From assembly GCA_035937795.1 (NCBI GenBank), contig DASZHO010000032.1:1-38754 (forward strand): DNA of 38,754 nucleotides. The letters run 5' to 3'. A program made the position numbers and the translations under genes. Shown here piece after piece: positions 15,019 through 22,877 of the stretch. The notes below the pieces were generated by a model. The model saw only the letters and a list, made by a program, of their open reading frames with translations. It ran no database searches and was not told where the DNA came from. This DNA comes from JAMQPK01 sp035937795 (GTDB taxonomy: Bacteria; Acidobacteriota; Vicinamibacteria; Vicinamibacterales; JAMQPK01). Position 1 is the stretch's first letter, and each line of letters opens with the position of its first letter.

Positions 15019-16160
15019 AGCTGGTGCCTGACGACATGTTGCAGGGGAAGCACGGCCGAAATTCTCGTGCCCGAAGAGGGTGCCGTGACAAGCGTGAATT
15101 GGCCGCCGAGCAGCGTGGCGCGTTCCCGCATGCTGCTCAAGCCAGGGGAGCGAAGCGTCTGCGACGAGGACGCCGAAAATCCGCAGCCTTCGTCCTCGAC
15201 AATCACGCTGAGCTCATCGGCGTCTCTGCGGATCCAGACTCGGGCCTCGGCGACACCCGCGTGCCTGGCGACGTTGGTGAGCGCCTCTTGTACGATTCGA
15301 AACGCGGCGGTTTCGATCTCGGCCGCGAGTCGTGCTTCCATGCCGGTCTGCGTGAACATCACGCGAATGTCGGTTTGGGCAGCGTATCGATCGAAGTGCC
15401 ACAACAATGCGGGAATCAAGCCGAGGTCGTCGAGCACCGGCGGACGCAGGTTGAGCGAGATCTCCCGAACCTGCGACATCAGCGATTCCACCAGCTCGAG
15501 CGCTTCGGGCCTGCCCCGCGCCGGCCGCGAATCCCGCGACATCGCTTCCAGAGTGAACTTGAGGCCGGTGAGGCTCTGCCCGATTTGGTCGTGCAGCTCG
15601 CGGGCCAGCCGGCGCCGTTCGGTTTCGCGGGCCTGCACGAGTCGTCTTGCGAGCTCGCGGCTCTTGATGATCTCCGCCTTGAGGGCCCGATTCGACGCAT
15701 CGAGATCGCTGGTGCGCGCCGCCACGCGCTCCTCGAGCCCTTCGCTCAGCCGCTTGAGCTCGTCGAGTGCTTCGTGCAGCGCCGTGATCGCGCGACGCTG
15801 CTGTTCCTCCGCCGTGCGGGCGGCGCTGCTGAGCGAAGCGGTCACGACCGCCGCGATCGTGAACACGACGAGCCGCGCGGCATCGTCCACCTCGACCGCC
15901 AGAGAGAAATACGGTGGCATGAAGAAGAACGCGGCTGACAACACCGACACGACGGTGGCGACCAGGCCGGGACCAAGCCCGCCGAGGAGCGCGGAAGCCA
16001 CGACGGCGGGGAAAAACAGCAGGCCCACCGGCGGGTGCATCCAATGCCAGAGCATCGCGGTGGCCGCAGTCGCCACGCCCGGCGCAAGGACGGCGACGCT
16101 GTAGGCCGCGCCCGGACGCAGGGCCCTCGCGAGCAGGGGGGACGAAAATTCAACAGCCAT
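15015..16160 (-). CDS. Membrane sensor histidine kinase (HisKA_3, DUF4118-like sensor)
   Basis: A 381-residue kinase of the NarX/LiaS type. Residues about 20-110 form four closely packed membrane segments with the loop GLLFFPAVVASALLGGLGPG characteristic of the KdpD-like DUF4118 module; there is no large periplasmic domain. A coiled-coil linker (about 120-185) leads to the HisKA_3 phosphoacceptor His190 in ARELHDQIGQSLTGLKF. The ATPase part shows the N box ALTNVARHAG, G1 VEDEGCGF and G2 GLSSMRERA. The start is an ATG three bases after the stop of the decarboxylase gene. Sensing within the membrane is typical for this architecture. Its partner is the overlapping response regulator. Confidence 0.92.
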   Translation of the reverse strand: MAVEFSSPLLARALRPGAAYSVAVLAPGVATAATAMLWHWMHPPVGLLFFPAVVASALLGGLGPGLVATVVSVLSAAFFFMPPYFSLAVEVDDAARLVVFTIAAVVTASLSSAARTAEEQQRRAITALHEALDELKRLSEGLEERVAARTSDLDASNRALKAEIIKSRELARRLVQARETERRRLARELHDQIGQSLTGLKFTLEAMSRDSRPARGRPEALELVESLMSQVREISLNLRPPVLDDLGLIPALLWHFDRYAAQTDIRVMFTQTGMEARLAAEIETAAFRIVQEALTNVARHAGVAEARVWIRRDADELSVIVEDEGCGFSASSSQTLRSPGLSSMRERATLLGGQFTLVTAPSSGTRISAVLPLQHVVRHQL

Positions 16161-16163
16161 TGA

Positions 16164-17804
16164 TCACGACACGTACACGCGCTGCTTGAACGCCTGGACG
16201 AAGCCGCGCAGAATGGGCGAGACGTCGCCCCGCTGAAGCCCCACCTCGATCAGCGTGAAGCACGACTCCTGGTACGCCGCCGCCAGCGCGTCGCGAAACT
16301 GTCGCGGCGTAAAGGCACGGAATCCACGGCCTCCCCAGAGCTCGGCGAGCTTGGCAAACGGCCAGCTGACCGTATCGTTATAGCGCGCCTCGGGAAAGAA
16401 CGCCTGCAGCATTTCCCACCGGCTGTTGTTCAAGAGCACGATGATGGGATCGCAGCGATATCGAGACGCGTGCGCGATCTCACTGCCGGTCATCTGAAAC
16501 GCACCGTCGCCCATCAGCACGAGCGGGCGCAGCCCGCTCGCCAGCTGCACCCCGAGCGCCGCCGGTACCGCAAACCCCATCGTGCCGTAGTAGGCCGGCG
16601 CGATGCATTGGTTCGCGCGGATATCGACGCTGCAGAACAGCGCGTCGCCGGTGTCGGCGACGAGCGGCATCTCAGGGTGCTCTTTGACGAATTCGTTGAT
16701 GAGATTGATCACGTGGCGCACTTTGATCGACTCGTCCTGCTTGAACGGATCGAACACTTCGGGCGAGATGTCGGCGCCGACGGCCAGGATCGGATGCGCC
16801 GTGGCGGGCAAATCGGGCGCGGTAAGCAGGCGCTCGACCAGCCGTTCGAGCGAGGTGTGCTCGTAGCGGCGCGGTGTGATGAAGACGTCGCGCGCCACCG
16901 CAGTGATCAGCTCGCGATCGCGCAGCAGATCGGCCGACACCCCCAGACTGACATCGCTCAGTCGCTCGCCCAGCATCAGCAGGCAATCCGATTCCTCGAC
17001 GACCTGGCGCATCGCGGGCGGGCTTACCGCGCCGAGATAGGTGCCGATGAACTGCGGATGCTGCGTCGGAAAGATCCCCCGGCCGAGAAAGGACGAGATC
17101 ACGGGCACTTTGAGCCGCTCGGCGAGACGCACGACGGCGCCGGTGAGCTTGAACCGATGAACCTCCACTCCCACGATCAGCACCGGGTGCTGCGCGTGGG
17201 TCAGCCGGGCGATGATCTCGCGCGCGGCCTCGGCGACGGCGCGCTCGTCGATGGGCAGTTCGACTTCCTCGAAGCTCGAGGGAACGGGAATGTCCAGAAA
17301 GACCATGTCGCGAGGAATCTCGAGGTAGACCGGCCGCTTGAACTTCAGCGCCACATCGATGGCGTGATGGATGGCGGCGGCGGCCGTCTGCGGGTTGTCG
17401 ACGATGGCCCCCGACTCGACGACCTCCTGATAGATCTTGAACTGCGACTCGAACGACTTCACCTCATGGTGCACGAGCATCCCGGAATGTTTCTCGAGCC
17501 GGCTCGGCCCACCGGAAATGATCACCAGCGGCGATTCTTCGGCGTAGGCGCACGCCACCGAGTTGATCATGTTGAGGCCGCCGGCGCCGTACGTGACCAG
17601 GCACACCCCGAGCCCGTTGCTGATGCGTGCAGCGCCATCGGCCGCAAAACCGACCGCGGGCTCGTGGCTGAACGTGACGAGCTGGAACCGCCCGTCCTCT
17701 TCGAGGGCGTTGTAGAGGTTCAACACGAAGTCCCCGGGAATCCCGAAAATCTGCCGCACGCCCTCCGCGTGGAGCTGGTCGAACAGAAACCGATGCAGCT
17801 TCAT
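16164..17804 (-). CDS. Thiamine-diphosphate 2-oxoacid decarboxylase (indole-/phenylpyruvate type)
   Basis: A 546-residue cytoplasmic enzyme of the pyruvate-decarboxylase family. The catalytic Glu48 (FSHEPAVGFAADG), the His-His pair of decarboxylases at 112-113 (LVHHEV) and the Mg/thiamine motif GDG with NN 24 residues later (VLMGDGAFQMTGSE, IIVLLNN) are present. The His-His pair points to decarboxylation of 2-oxoacids rather than to acetolactate synthesis. Relatives include indolepyruvate and phenylpyruvate decarboxylases, which give arylacetaldehydes. It lies four bases after fumarylacetoacetase in an operon for 4-hydroxyphenylpyruvate breakdown, so an arylpyruvate is the likely substrate and the enzyme would open a side branch. 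The exact substrate cannot be told from sequence. Confidence 0.85.
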   Translation of the reverse strand: MKLHRFLFDQLHAEGVRQIFGIPGDFVLNLYNALEEDGRFQLVTFSHEPAVGFAADGAARISNGLGVCLVTYGAGGLNMINSVACAYAEESPLVIISGGPSRLEKHSGMLVHHEVKSFESQFKIYQEVVESGAIVDNPQTAAAAIHHAIDVALKFKRPVYLEIPRDMVFLDIPVPSSFEEVELPIDERAVAEAAREIIARLTHAQHPVLIVGVEVHRFKLTGAVVRLAERLKVPVISSFLGRGIFPTQHPQFIGTYLGAVSPPAMRQVVEESDCLLMLGERLSDVSLGVSADLLRDRELITAVARDVFITPRRYEHTSLERLVERLLTAPDLPATAHPILAVGADISPEVFDPFKQDESIKVRHVINLINEFVKEHPEMPLVADTGDALFCSVDIRANQCIAPAYYGTMGFAVPAALGVQLASGLRPLVLMGDGAFQMTGSEIAHASRYRCDPIIVLLNNSRWEMLQAFFPEARYNDTVSWPFAKLAELWGGRGFRAFTPRQFRDALAAAYQESCFTLIEVGLQRGDVSPILRGFVQAFKQRVYVS

Positions 17805-17808
17805 ATGT

Positions 17809-19101
17809 TCAACTAATGACGCCCCGGCATTCGCCGAACCCGATCCGCGCGTAACCGGCGCGCTCGCAGTACGCGCGCATGATCACTTCGTCGCCGTCGG
17901 CCAGAAAGGTCCGCTTCTCGCCTGTCGGCAGCTCGATCGGATCCGCGCCGCCGCGCGTCATTTCCAGAAGGCACCCTTCAGCGCCGTGGCCGGGTCCGGA
18001 AATTGTACCGCTGGCGACGAGGTCCCCCGGCCGCAGATTACAGCCGTTGCTCGTGTGGTGCGCCGCCATCTGCGCAAACGTCCAGTACATGTCGCGAAGG
18101 GAGGCGCGGCTCACGCCGAACGGCGCCAGGCCGGCGCGTTGCATCGCAGCCGATCGAAGAGACACCTCAACCCGCACATCGAAGCCGCCCGCGCCCTCGT
18201 TCGCCGGCGACGACAGGTAGGGCAGCGGAGGCGGATCGCCTGGCGGCCGAGTGAACGCCGGACATCGAAAGGGCGCGAGGGCTTCCCGCGTGACGACCCA
18301 CGGAGAAACCGTCGTCGCAAAATTCTTGGAGAGAAACGGGCCGAGCGGCTGCGATTCCCACACTTGAATGTCGCGCGCAGACCAGTCGTTCACGATGCAC
18401 AGGCCGAAGATCCGATCTTCCGCTTCTGCCAGTGTCAGCGGCTCCCCGAGAACGTTCGCAGCGCCTGCGAAGAACCCCACTTCGACCTCGTAGTCGAGCC
18501 GTTCCGATGGCCCGACGCGAGGGGCATCGTCGGGGCCCTTGAGTTGTCCGCGAGGCCGTTTGATCGGCGTCCCGCTCGGCACGATCGAGGAGGAGCGGCC
18601 GTGATAGGCAATCGGCACGTACTTGTAGTTGGCCGCCAGCGGGTTCTCCGGCCGGAAGAGCGCTCCGACGCGCGTCGCGTGAAAAATGGATGAATAAAAA
18701 TCGGTGTAATCGCCGATCGCGGCGGGCACCAGCAATTCAGCGTGATCCATCGCGACAAGACTCTGCGGCTCCGCCAGGCGCCCGTCCGCATCGAGAATCC
18801 TCATGAGCAGATGCCGAAGATGCGACGACTCCAGCTGGCCGAGCGCCATGAGGCCGTTCAACGTTGACGCGGCGGCGGCGTCAGCGAGCGCGGGCGACAA
18901 ACCGTCGAGTAGGCCCAGCTTGCGCGCGGCACGAAGATCGAGAATCTGGTCTCCGATCGCAACGCCGACGCCCGGCACGTCGCCTGAGCCGCGGCGGCGG
19001 AATACGCCAAGCGGCAGATTCTGAATCGGGAAGTCTGTATCCGCCGAGTTGGAGCGCTCAACCCAGCTTCGCCGGGTTGGGTCGTGCGTGTCGTTGGTCA
19101 T
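17809..19101 (-). CDS. fahA: Fumarylacetoacetase
   Basis: The last enzyme of homogentisate catabolism, splitting 4-fumarylacetoacetate into fumarate and acetoacetate. The 430-residue length is normal. Visible marks are the small N-terminal SH3-like domain (FPIQNLPLGVFRRRG), the metal and substrate segment GDYTDFYSSIFHATRVGALF, the Glu-containing DYEVEVGFFAG, NDWSARDIQVWE, and the C-terminal CNLRPGDLVASGTISGPG. ATG 19101 forms an ATGA overlap with the previous gene; the frame extending to 19224 is inside that gene. Its product acetoacetate is the substrate of the CoA synthetase at the far end of the divergent operon, which ties both arms into one pathway. Confidence 0.95.
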   Translation of the reverse strand: MTNDTHDPTRRSWVERSNSADTDFPIQNLPLGVFRRRGSGDVPGVGVAIGDQILDLRAARKLGLLDGLSPALADAAAASTLNGLMALGQLESSHLRHLLMRILDADGRLAEPQSLVAMDHAELLVPAAIGDYTDFYSSIFHATRVGALFRPENPLAANYKYVPIAYHGRSSSIVPSGTPIKRPRGQLKGPDDAPRVGPSERLDYEVEVGFFAGAANVLGEPLTLAEAEDRIFGLCIVNDWSARDIQVWESQPLGPFLSKNFATTVSPWVVTREALAPFRCPAFTRPPGDPPPLPYLSSPANEGAGGFDVRVEVSLRSAAMQRAGLAPFGVSRASLRDMYWTFAQMAAHHTSNGCNLRPGDLVASGTISGPGHGAEGCLLEMTRGGADPIELPTGEKRTFLADGDEVIMRAYCERAGYARIGFGECRGVIS

Positions 19102-19994
19102 AGGCACCGCAGCCGGCGGAGTTCGTCGGCCGGCTCGCGAAAGGCGCAAGAGCCGAACGATCGAAAGAACCGGCGTCTCGTATCGGCGAGATCGGCCGTG
19201 GCGACGGTCCGGCCCCTCCAGCACAATCCATCGGAGTGGAACTCGAACGCGTCAACCGAGGATTCCAGCAGGGCGTCGAGCACATCCTGTTGCGGCCTGT
19301 CTGTTCGAACGAGCGAGGCCGCCACAGCGAGATTCAGAAAGCCATGCATCGGCTCGGTGCCGCTACCGGCGTCATGGGTGAGAGGGTAGCACCCGCGCAT
19401 CAGATGGTGCAGTCCTGCCGTTGCCTTGAACGCGACGCCGGTGTCACCAGCGGTCTCGAGAAAGTGAACGATGCCGGCCGGGGTCGGCGACGATCCTGCC
19501 GCGGTCCCGCCGGTGCGAATCTTGGCGGCCGCGCCCGCCGCATCGATCGCTCGAAGCCGCCGTTCGAGATCGGCGTCCAGCGGCGTTTCGAAAAACGTCT
19601 CCAGGTCCTGCGGCACGGCGCGCGCAAGCGAGGCGATCTCCAACAAGGGAACCGGACCGAATTCAACCGAGGCGATGCGCGCCCTGCCGGCCCACGCGTC
19701 GTTGAACGCACGGACACGCTCGAGTTGAGAGCGCGAATCGGCGCTGAGAACGACGCTGAAGTCCCAGAGGTTGGCCCGATCGTCACTCTTGTCAGGCACG
19801 ACTCCAGGCGCACGCCGCTCGAGGTCGGAGAGGTTGACGGCGGGAACGACAAAGCGTCCCAGCAGCCACGCGTCGTCGCTGTTCCGCGCGCGCGCGTACT
19901 CGGCCAGTGCGTCGGCGAGCGTGAGGCTTGCCGGCGGAAAAGTGCCGGCGTAATCCACGATCCGGTCAAGCGACGCGCGCGTCGAGGGAAACAT
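19098..19994 (-). CDS. Conserved-looking protein of unknown function in the homogentisate operon
   Basis: A 298-residue soluble protein with no signal peptide or membrane segment. The alternation of hydrophobic strands and helices, with AAKIRTGG followed by VAFKATAGLHHLMRG, resembles a TIM-barrel with a Lys in the late strands (aldolase-like), but I recognise no named family. It is packed between the Lrp-type regulator (four bases after its stop) and fumarylacetoacetase (ATGA overlap), so it is almost certainly made with the pathway enzymes. The pathway lacks maleylacetoacetate isomerase in this window, and this protein is a candidate for a missing or accessory step, which is speculation from position. 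The start ATG 19994 is fixed by the upstream stop at 19999. Confidence 0.8.
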   Translation of the reverse strand: MFPSTRASLDRIVDYAGTFPPASLTLADALAEYARARNSDDAWLLGRFVVPAVNLSDLERRAPGVVPDKSDDRANLWDFSVVLSADSRSQLERVRAFNDAWAGRARIASVEFGPVPLLEIASLARAVPQDLETFFETPLDADLERRLRAIDAAGAAAKIRTGGTAAGSSPTPAGIVHFLETAGDTGVAFKATAGLHHLMRGCYPLTHDAGSGTEPMHGFLNLAVAASLVRTDRPQQDVLDALLESSVDAFEFHSDGLCWRGRTVATADLADTRRRFFRSFGSCAFREPADELRRLRCL

Positions 19995-19998
19995 GAAA

Positions 19999-20484
19999 TC
20001 AGAGCGGAAGGGAAGTGGTCGCCTTCACTTCTTTGACGACGATGCTGGTCCGGATTCGATCGACGCCGTCGACTTTCATCAGCTTGTTGAAGAGAAATTT
20101 CTCCAGCTCATCGTGATTGGCCACCACGATCTTCATGAGGTAGTCGAACTCACCGGTCAGGAAGTGACATTCGAGCACCTCGCGCATCTCCTTCACACGG
20201 CCTGGGAAACGCTTCACCGAATTGGGGCGATGGTGAGCGAGCATCACGTGGACGAAGCAAAGCAGGTCGAGCCCGACTGCCTCGCGGTCCACCAGGGTCG
20301 CGTAGCGCCGGACCACCCCCTGCGCTTCCAGCTTCTTCAGCCGCTTCTGCAGCCCTGGCCCCGACAGGCCCACCCGCCGGGCCAGCTCGGCGCTGCTCGC
20401 GCGCGCGTCGTCCTGCAAATGGGCCAGCAGCCGCAAATCGAGGCTGTCGAGCCGCCGGCGGCCCCGCGGAGGTCGGGTGACCAT
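19999..20484 (-). CDS. Lrp/AsnC-family transcriptional regulator
   Basis: A 161-residue regulator with an N-terminal helix-turn-helix (LDSLDLRLLAHLQDDARASS, then AELARRVGLSGPGLQKRLKK) and a C-terminal RAM/ligand domain (EVLECHFLTGEFDYLMKIVV, then DGVDRIRTSIVVKEVKA). Family members sense amino acids or related acids and bind DNA as higher oligomers. It lies at the head of the leftward arm, divergent from hppD, so it is the natural regulator of both arms, probably responding to tyrosine, phenylalanine or a pathway acid. ATG 20484 is chosen over the upstream TTG at 20520 because a promoter lies between them with its -10 seven bases before this ATG. Confidence 0.9.
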   Translation of the reverse strand: MVTRPPRGRRRLDSLDLRLLAHLQDDARASSAELARRVGLSGPGLQKRLKKLEAQGVVRRYATLVDREAVGLDLLCFVHVMLAHHRPNSVKRFPGRVKEMREVLECHFLTGEFDYLMKIVVANHDELEKFLFNKLMKVDGVDRIRTSIVVKEVKATTSLPL

Positions 20485-20491
20485 GGCGGGT

Positions 20492-20520
20492 ACAGTAGTT
20501 CCGATTCGAAACTTTTTCAA
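20492..20520 (-). promoter_or_regulatory. Candidate promoter of the Lrp-type regulator operon
   Basis: Reading leftward: -35 TTGAAA (20515-20520), a 17-bp spacer and -10 TACTGT (20492-20497). The -10 is weak (three of six). Seven bases separate it from the ATG at 20484, so the message would be leaderless. The interval between this and the hppD promoter is AT-rich and flanked by TTCAA (20516-20520) and TTGAA (20544-20548), inverted arms that may mark a regulator site. Confidence 0.45.
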
Positions 20521-20543
20521 TGTTTTTTGTAATGAAATGATTC

Positions 20544-20572
20544 TTGAACGTTAAATTTGGTTGCGCTATGCT
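20544..20572 (+). promoter_or_regulatory. Candidate hppD promoter
   Basis: The -35 TTGAAC (20544-20549) and -10 TATGCT (20567-20572) are 17 bp apart and each match the consensus at four of six positions. Six bases lie between the -10 and the ATG at 20579, so transcription should begin at the start codon. There is no Shine-Dalgarno sequence, which fits a leaderless message. Confidence 0.6.
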
Positions 20573-20578
20573 CTTTTT

Positions 20579-21676
20579 ATGCTGGATTTCTGCCCGATCA
20601 AACGCGTCGATCATCTGGAGTTCTACGTCGGCAATGCGAGGCAGGCGGCGGTGTTCTACGCGGCGTGCCTCGGCTTCACCAACACCGCCTACCGCGGTCT
20701 GGAGACGGGCAGCCGCGACATCGCCTCGTACGTGATGGAGCAGGGCGACATCAAGTTCGTGCTCACCAGCCCGCTCAATCCGGACCACCCGATTGCGCAA
20801 CATATACGGAAGCACGGCGACGGCGTCGGCGTCGTCGCGTTGCAGGTTCCGGATGCGCCGGCCGCCTTCCGCGAGACGACCGGCCGTGGCGCAGAGGCCG
20901 CCATGGAGCCCGCCGAAGTGCGGGACGACCATGGCGTGCTGCGGGAGGCGGCCATCCATTTATACGGGGACACGCTCATCAAATTTGTCGAGCGGGGCGC
21001 GTATACCGGCGCATTCGCGCCGGGGTTTCGAGCCACCGGCACCAAGGCGTCGCGCTCGGACGGCGTAGGCCTGCTCGCTGTCGACCATGTCGTCGGCAAC
21101 GTGGAACTGGGGGCCATGAACAAGTGGGTTCGGTTCTTCGCCGAGACCATGGGTTTCACCCAACTCGTGCATTTCGACGACAAGACCATCACGACCGAGT
21201 ACTCGGCGCTGATGTCCAAAGTGATGCAGGACGGCACGGGCCGCGTGAAGTTTCCCATCAACGAGCCGGCCACCGGCAAGCGGAAGTCGCAGATTCAGGA
21301 ATATCTCGACTACTACCGCGGGCCGGGCGTACAGCACATCGCCCTGGTCACCCGCGACATCATCGAGACGGTGTTCAACCTCAAGTCGCGCGGGCTTGAA
21401 TTTCTGCGCGTCCCGTCCACCTACTACGAAGATCTCGAGGCGCGCGTGGGCAAGATCAACGAGCCGGTCGACAAGCTGGCCGAGCTCGGCATTCTGGCCG
21501 ATCGAGACGAGGAAGGATACCTGCTGCAGATCTTCACCCAGCCCGTCGAAGATCGGCCGACGCTCTTCTTTGAAGTGATCGAGCGTCACGGCTCGCGCGG
21601 CTTTGGGGAGGGCAATTTCAAATCGCTCTTCGAGGCGATCGAGCGGGAGCAGGCCAAGCGGGGGAACCTCGTATGA
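20579..21676 (+). CDS. hppD: 4-Hydroxyphenylpyruvate dioxygenase
   Basis: An Fe(II) enzyme of 365 residues that turns 4-hydroxyphenylpyruvate into homogentisate. It has the two vicinal-oxygen-chelate halves; the metal ligands are seen as His in LLAVDHVVGNVELG, His in GPGVQHIALVTRD and Glu in PTLFFEVIERHGSRGFGEGN. The C-terminal FGEGNFKSLFEAIE is a family signature. ATG 20579 is chosen because family members begin with a short lead into KRVDHLEFYVGNARQAA; the upstream TTG 20561 lies inside the promoter spacer. The stop overlaps the start of hmgA as ATGA. It is the first gene of the rightward arm and catalyses the first committed step of the locus. Confidence 0.96.
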   Translation: MLDFCPIKRVDHLEFYVGNARQAAVFYAACLGFTNTAYRGLETGSRDIASYVMEQGDIKFVLTSPLNPDHPIAQHIRKHGDGVGVVALQVPDAPAAFRETTGRGAEAAMEPAEVRDDHGVLREAAIHLYGDTLIKFVERGAYTGAFAPGFRATGTKASRSDGVGLLAVDHVVGNVELGAMNKWVRFFAETMGFTQLVHFDDKTITTEYSALMSKVMQDGTGRVKFPINEPATGKRKSQIQEYLDYYRGPGVQHIALVTRDIIETVFNLKSRGLEFLRVPSTYYEDLEARVGKINEPVDKLAELGILADRDEEGYLLQIFTQPVEDRPTLFFEVIERHGSRGFGEGNFKSLFEAIEREQAKRGNLV

Positions 21677-22839
21677 GCTACTACTTCAAGCTCGGACAGC
21701 TTCCGCACAAGCGCCACACGCAGTTCCGCCAGCCCGATGGCTCCCTCTACCACGAAGAATTGATGGGCATCCACGGTTTTACCGGCGACAAATCGCTGCT
21801 GTATCACCTCTACCCTCCGACCGCCGTCGAGCGCATCGAACGCGGCTGCAAAATCGAGATTCCGTTTGCCGAACAAGGTCCCGTCCGTCACCGGCTGCTT
21901 CGCACGGCACAGCTGTCGCCGGCCGGCGACGCCGTGAGCGGCCGCGTGCCGTTGATGGCCAACGACGATGTCTGCATCTCGGTGGCGAGGCCGGCTGAGC
22001 CGATGGAGTACTGGTATCGCTACGCCCACGGCGATGAGGTCATCTTCGTTCACGAGGGCGCCGGCGTCCTGGAGAGCCAGTTTGGCGTGCTCCGCTACGG
22101 TCCCGGCGACTACCTCGTGATTCCGACCGGCGTCATCTGGCGAATCCTTCCCGACCCGTCGGTTGAACAGCGGATGCTGGTTGTGGAGACCGCGGGCGGG
22201 CATATCGAGCCGCCGAAGCGTTACGTGAATCAGTACGGGCAGTTTCTCGAGAGCGCGCCTTACAGCGAGCGCGACATCCGTCCGCCCGACAAGCTCATGA
22301 CGCACGACGAGGAGGGAGAGTTCGAGGTGCGCGTGAAGGCGCGCGGGTACGTCGCGCAGTATCGCTATCGCCGCCATCCGCTCGACGTGGTCGGATGGGA
22401 CGGGCACCTGTGGCCGTTTGCGTTCAACATCGAGGACTTCGAGCCGATCACCGGGCGCGTGCACCAGCCGCCGCCCGTGCATCAAACCTTCGATGGCCCC
22501 GGTTTCGTACTGTGTTCGTTCGTGCCGCGGATGTTCGACTACCACCCGCTCTCCATTCCGGCGCCCTACAACCACTCCAACGTCGATTCCGACGAAATCA
22601 TCTATTACGTCAAAGGCGATTTCATGTCCCGCAAGGGGATCGAACCGGCCTCGTTCACCGTGCACCCAAACGGGATTCCGCACGGGCCGCATCCGGGCAC
22701 CTACGAAGGCTCGATCGGTAAGACCCGCACCGAGGAGCTGGCGGTGATGGTCGACACATTTCGGCCGCTGAAGCTGACGACGCACGCGGCGGCGATGGAC
22801 GACGCGCGGTATCCGTTGAGTTGGTCGACTCACGACTGA
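21673..22839 (+). CDS. hmgA: Homogentisate 1,2-dioxygenase
   Basis: An Fe(II) ring-cleaving enzyme that opens homogentisate to maleylacetoacetate. The 388-residue length matches the shorter bacterial form rather than the about 440-residue form of Pseudomonas and animals. A cupin-like core is visible (YAHGDEVIFVHEGAGVLES, YGPGDYLVIPTG), followed by the metal region PYNHSNVDSDEIIYYVKGDF and HPNGIPHGPHPGTYEG, which supply the His, Glu and His ligands. Its ATG overlaps the hppD stop. The stop codon lies inside a 7-bp repeat array. Loss of this step in other bacteria gives brown melanin-like pigment. Confidence 0.95.
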   Translation: MSYYFKLGQLPHKRHTQFRQPDGSLYHEELMGIHGFTGDKSLLYHLYPPTAVERIERGCKIEIPFAEQGPVRHRLLRTAQLSPAGDAVSGRVPLMANDDVCISVARPAEPMEYWYRYAHGDEVIFVHEGAGVLESQFGVLRYGPGDYLVIPTGVIWRILPDPSVEQRMLVVETAGGHIEPPKRYVNQYGQFLESAPYSERDIRPPDKLMTHDEEGEFEVRVKARGYVAQYRYRRHPLDVVGWDGHLWPFAFNIEDFEPITGRVHQPPPVHQTFDGPGFVLCSFVPRMFDYHPLSIPAPYNHSNVDSDEIIYYVKGDFMSRKGIEPASFTVHPNGIPHGPHPGTYEGSIGKTRTEELAVMVDTFRPLKLTTHAAAMDDARYPLSWSTHD

Positions 22840-22860
22840 CGACTCACGACTGACGACTGA
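22826..22860 (+). repeat. Heptamer tandem array 1 (CGACTnA x5)
   Basis: Five 7-bp units in a row: CGACTCA, CGACTGA, CGACTCA, CGACTGA and CGACTGA. The array covers the last codons and stop of hmgA (22837-22839) and ends one base before the strong ribosome binding site of the next gene. The same unit family recurs at 23755-23782 in the same operon. Confidence 0.85.
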
Positions 22861-22877
22861 GGAGGAGGAGGAACTCC

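Noticed and set aside
16470..17816. 448-codon open frame opposite the decarboxylase
   Set aside because: An antisense shadow rich in His, Asp and Arg; the decarboxylase on the other strand has all catalytic motifs.
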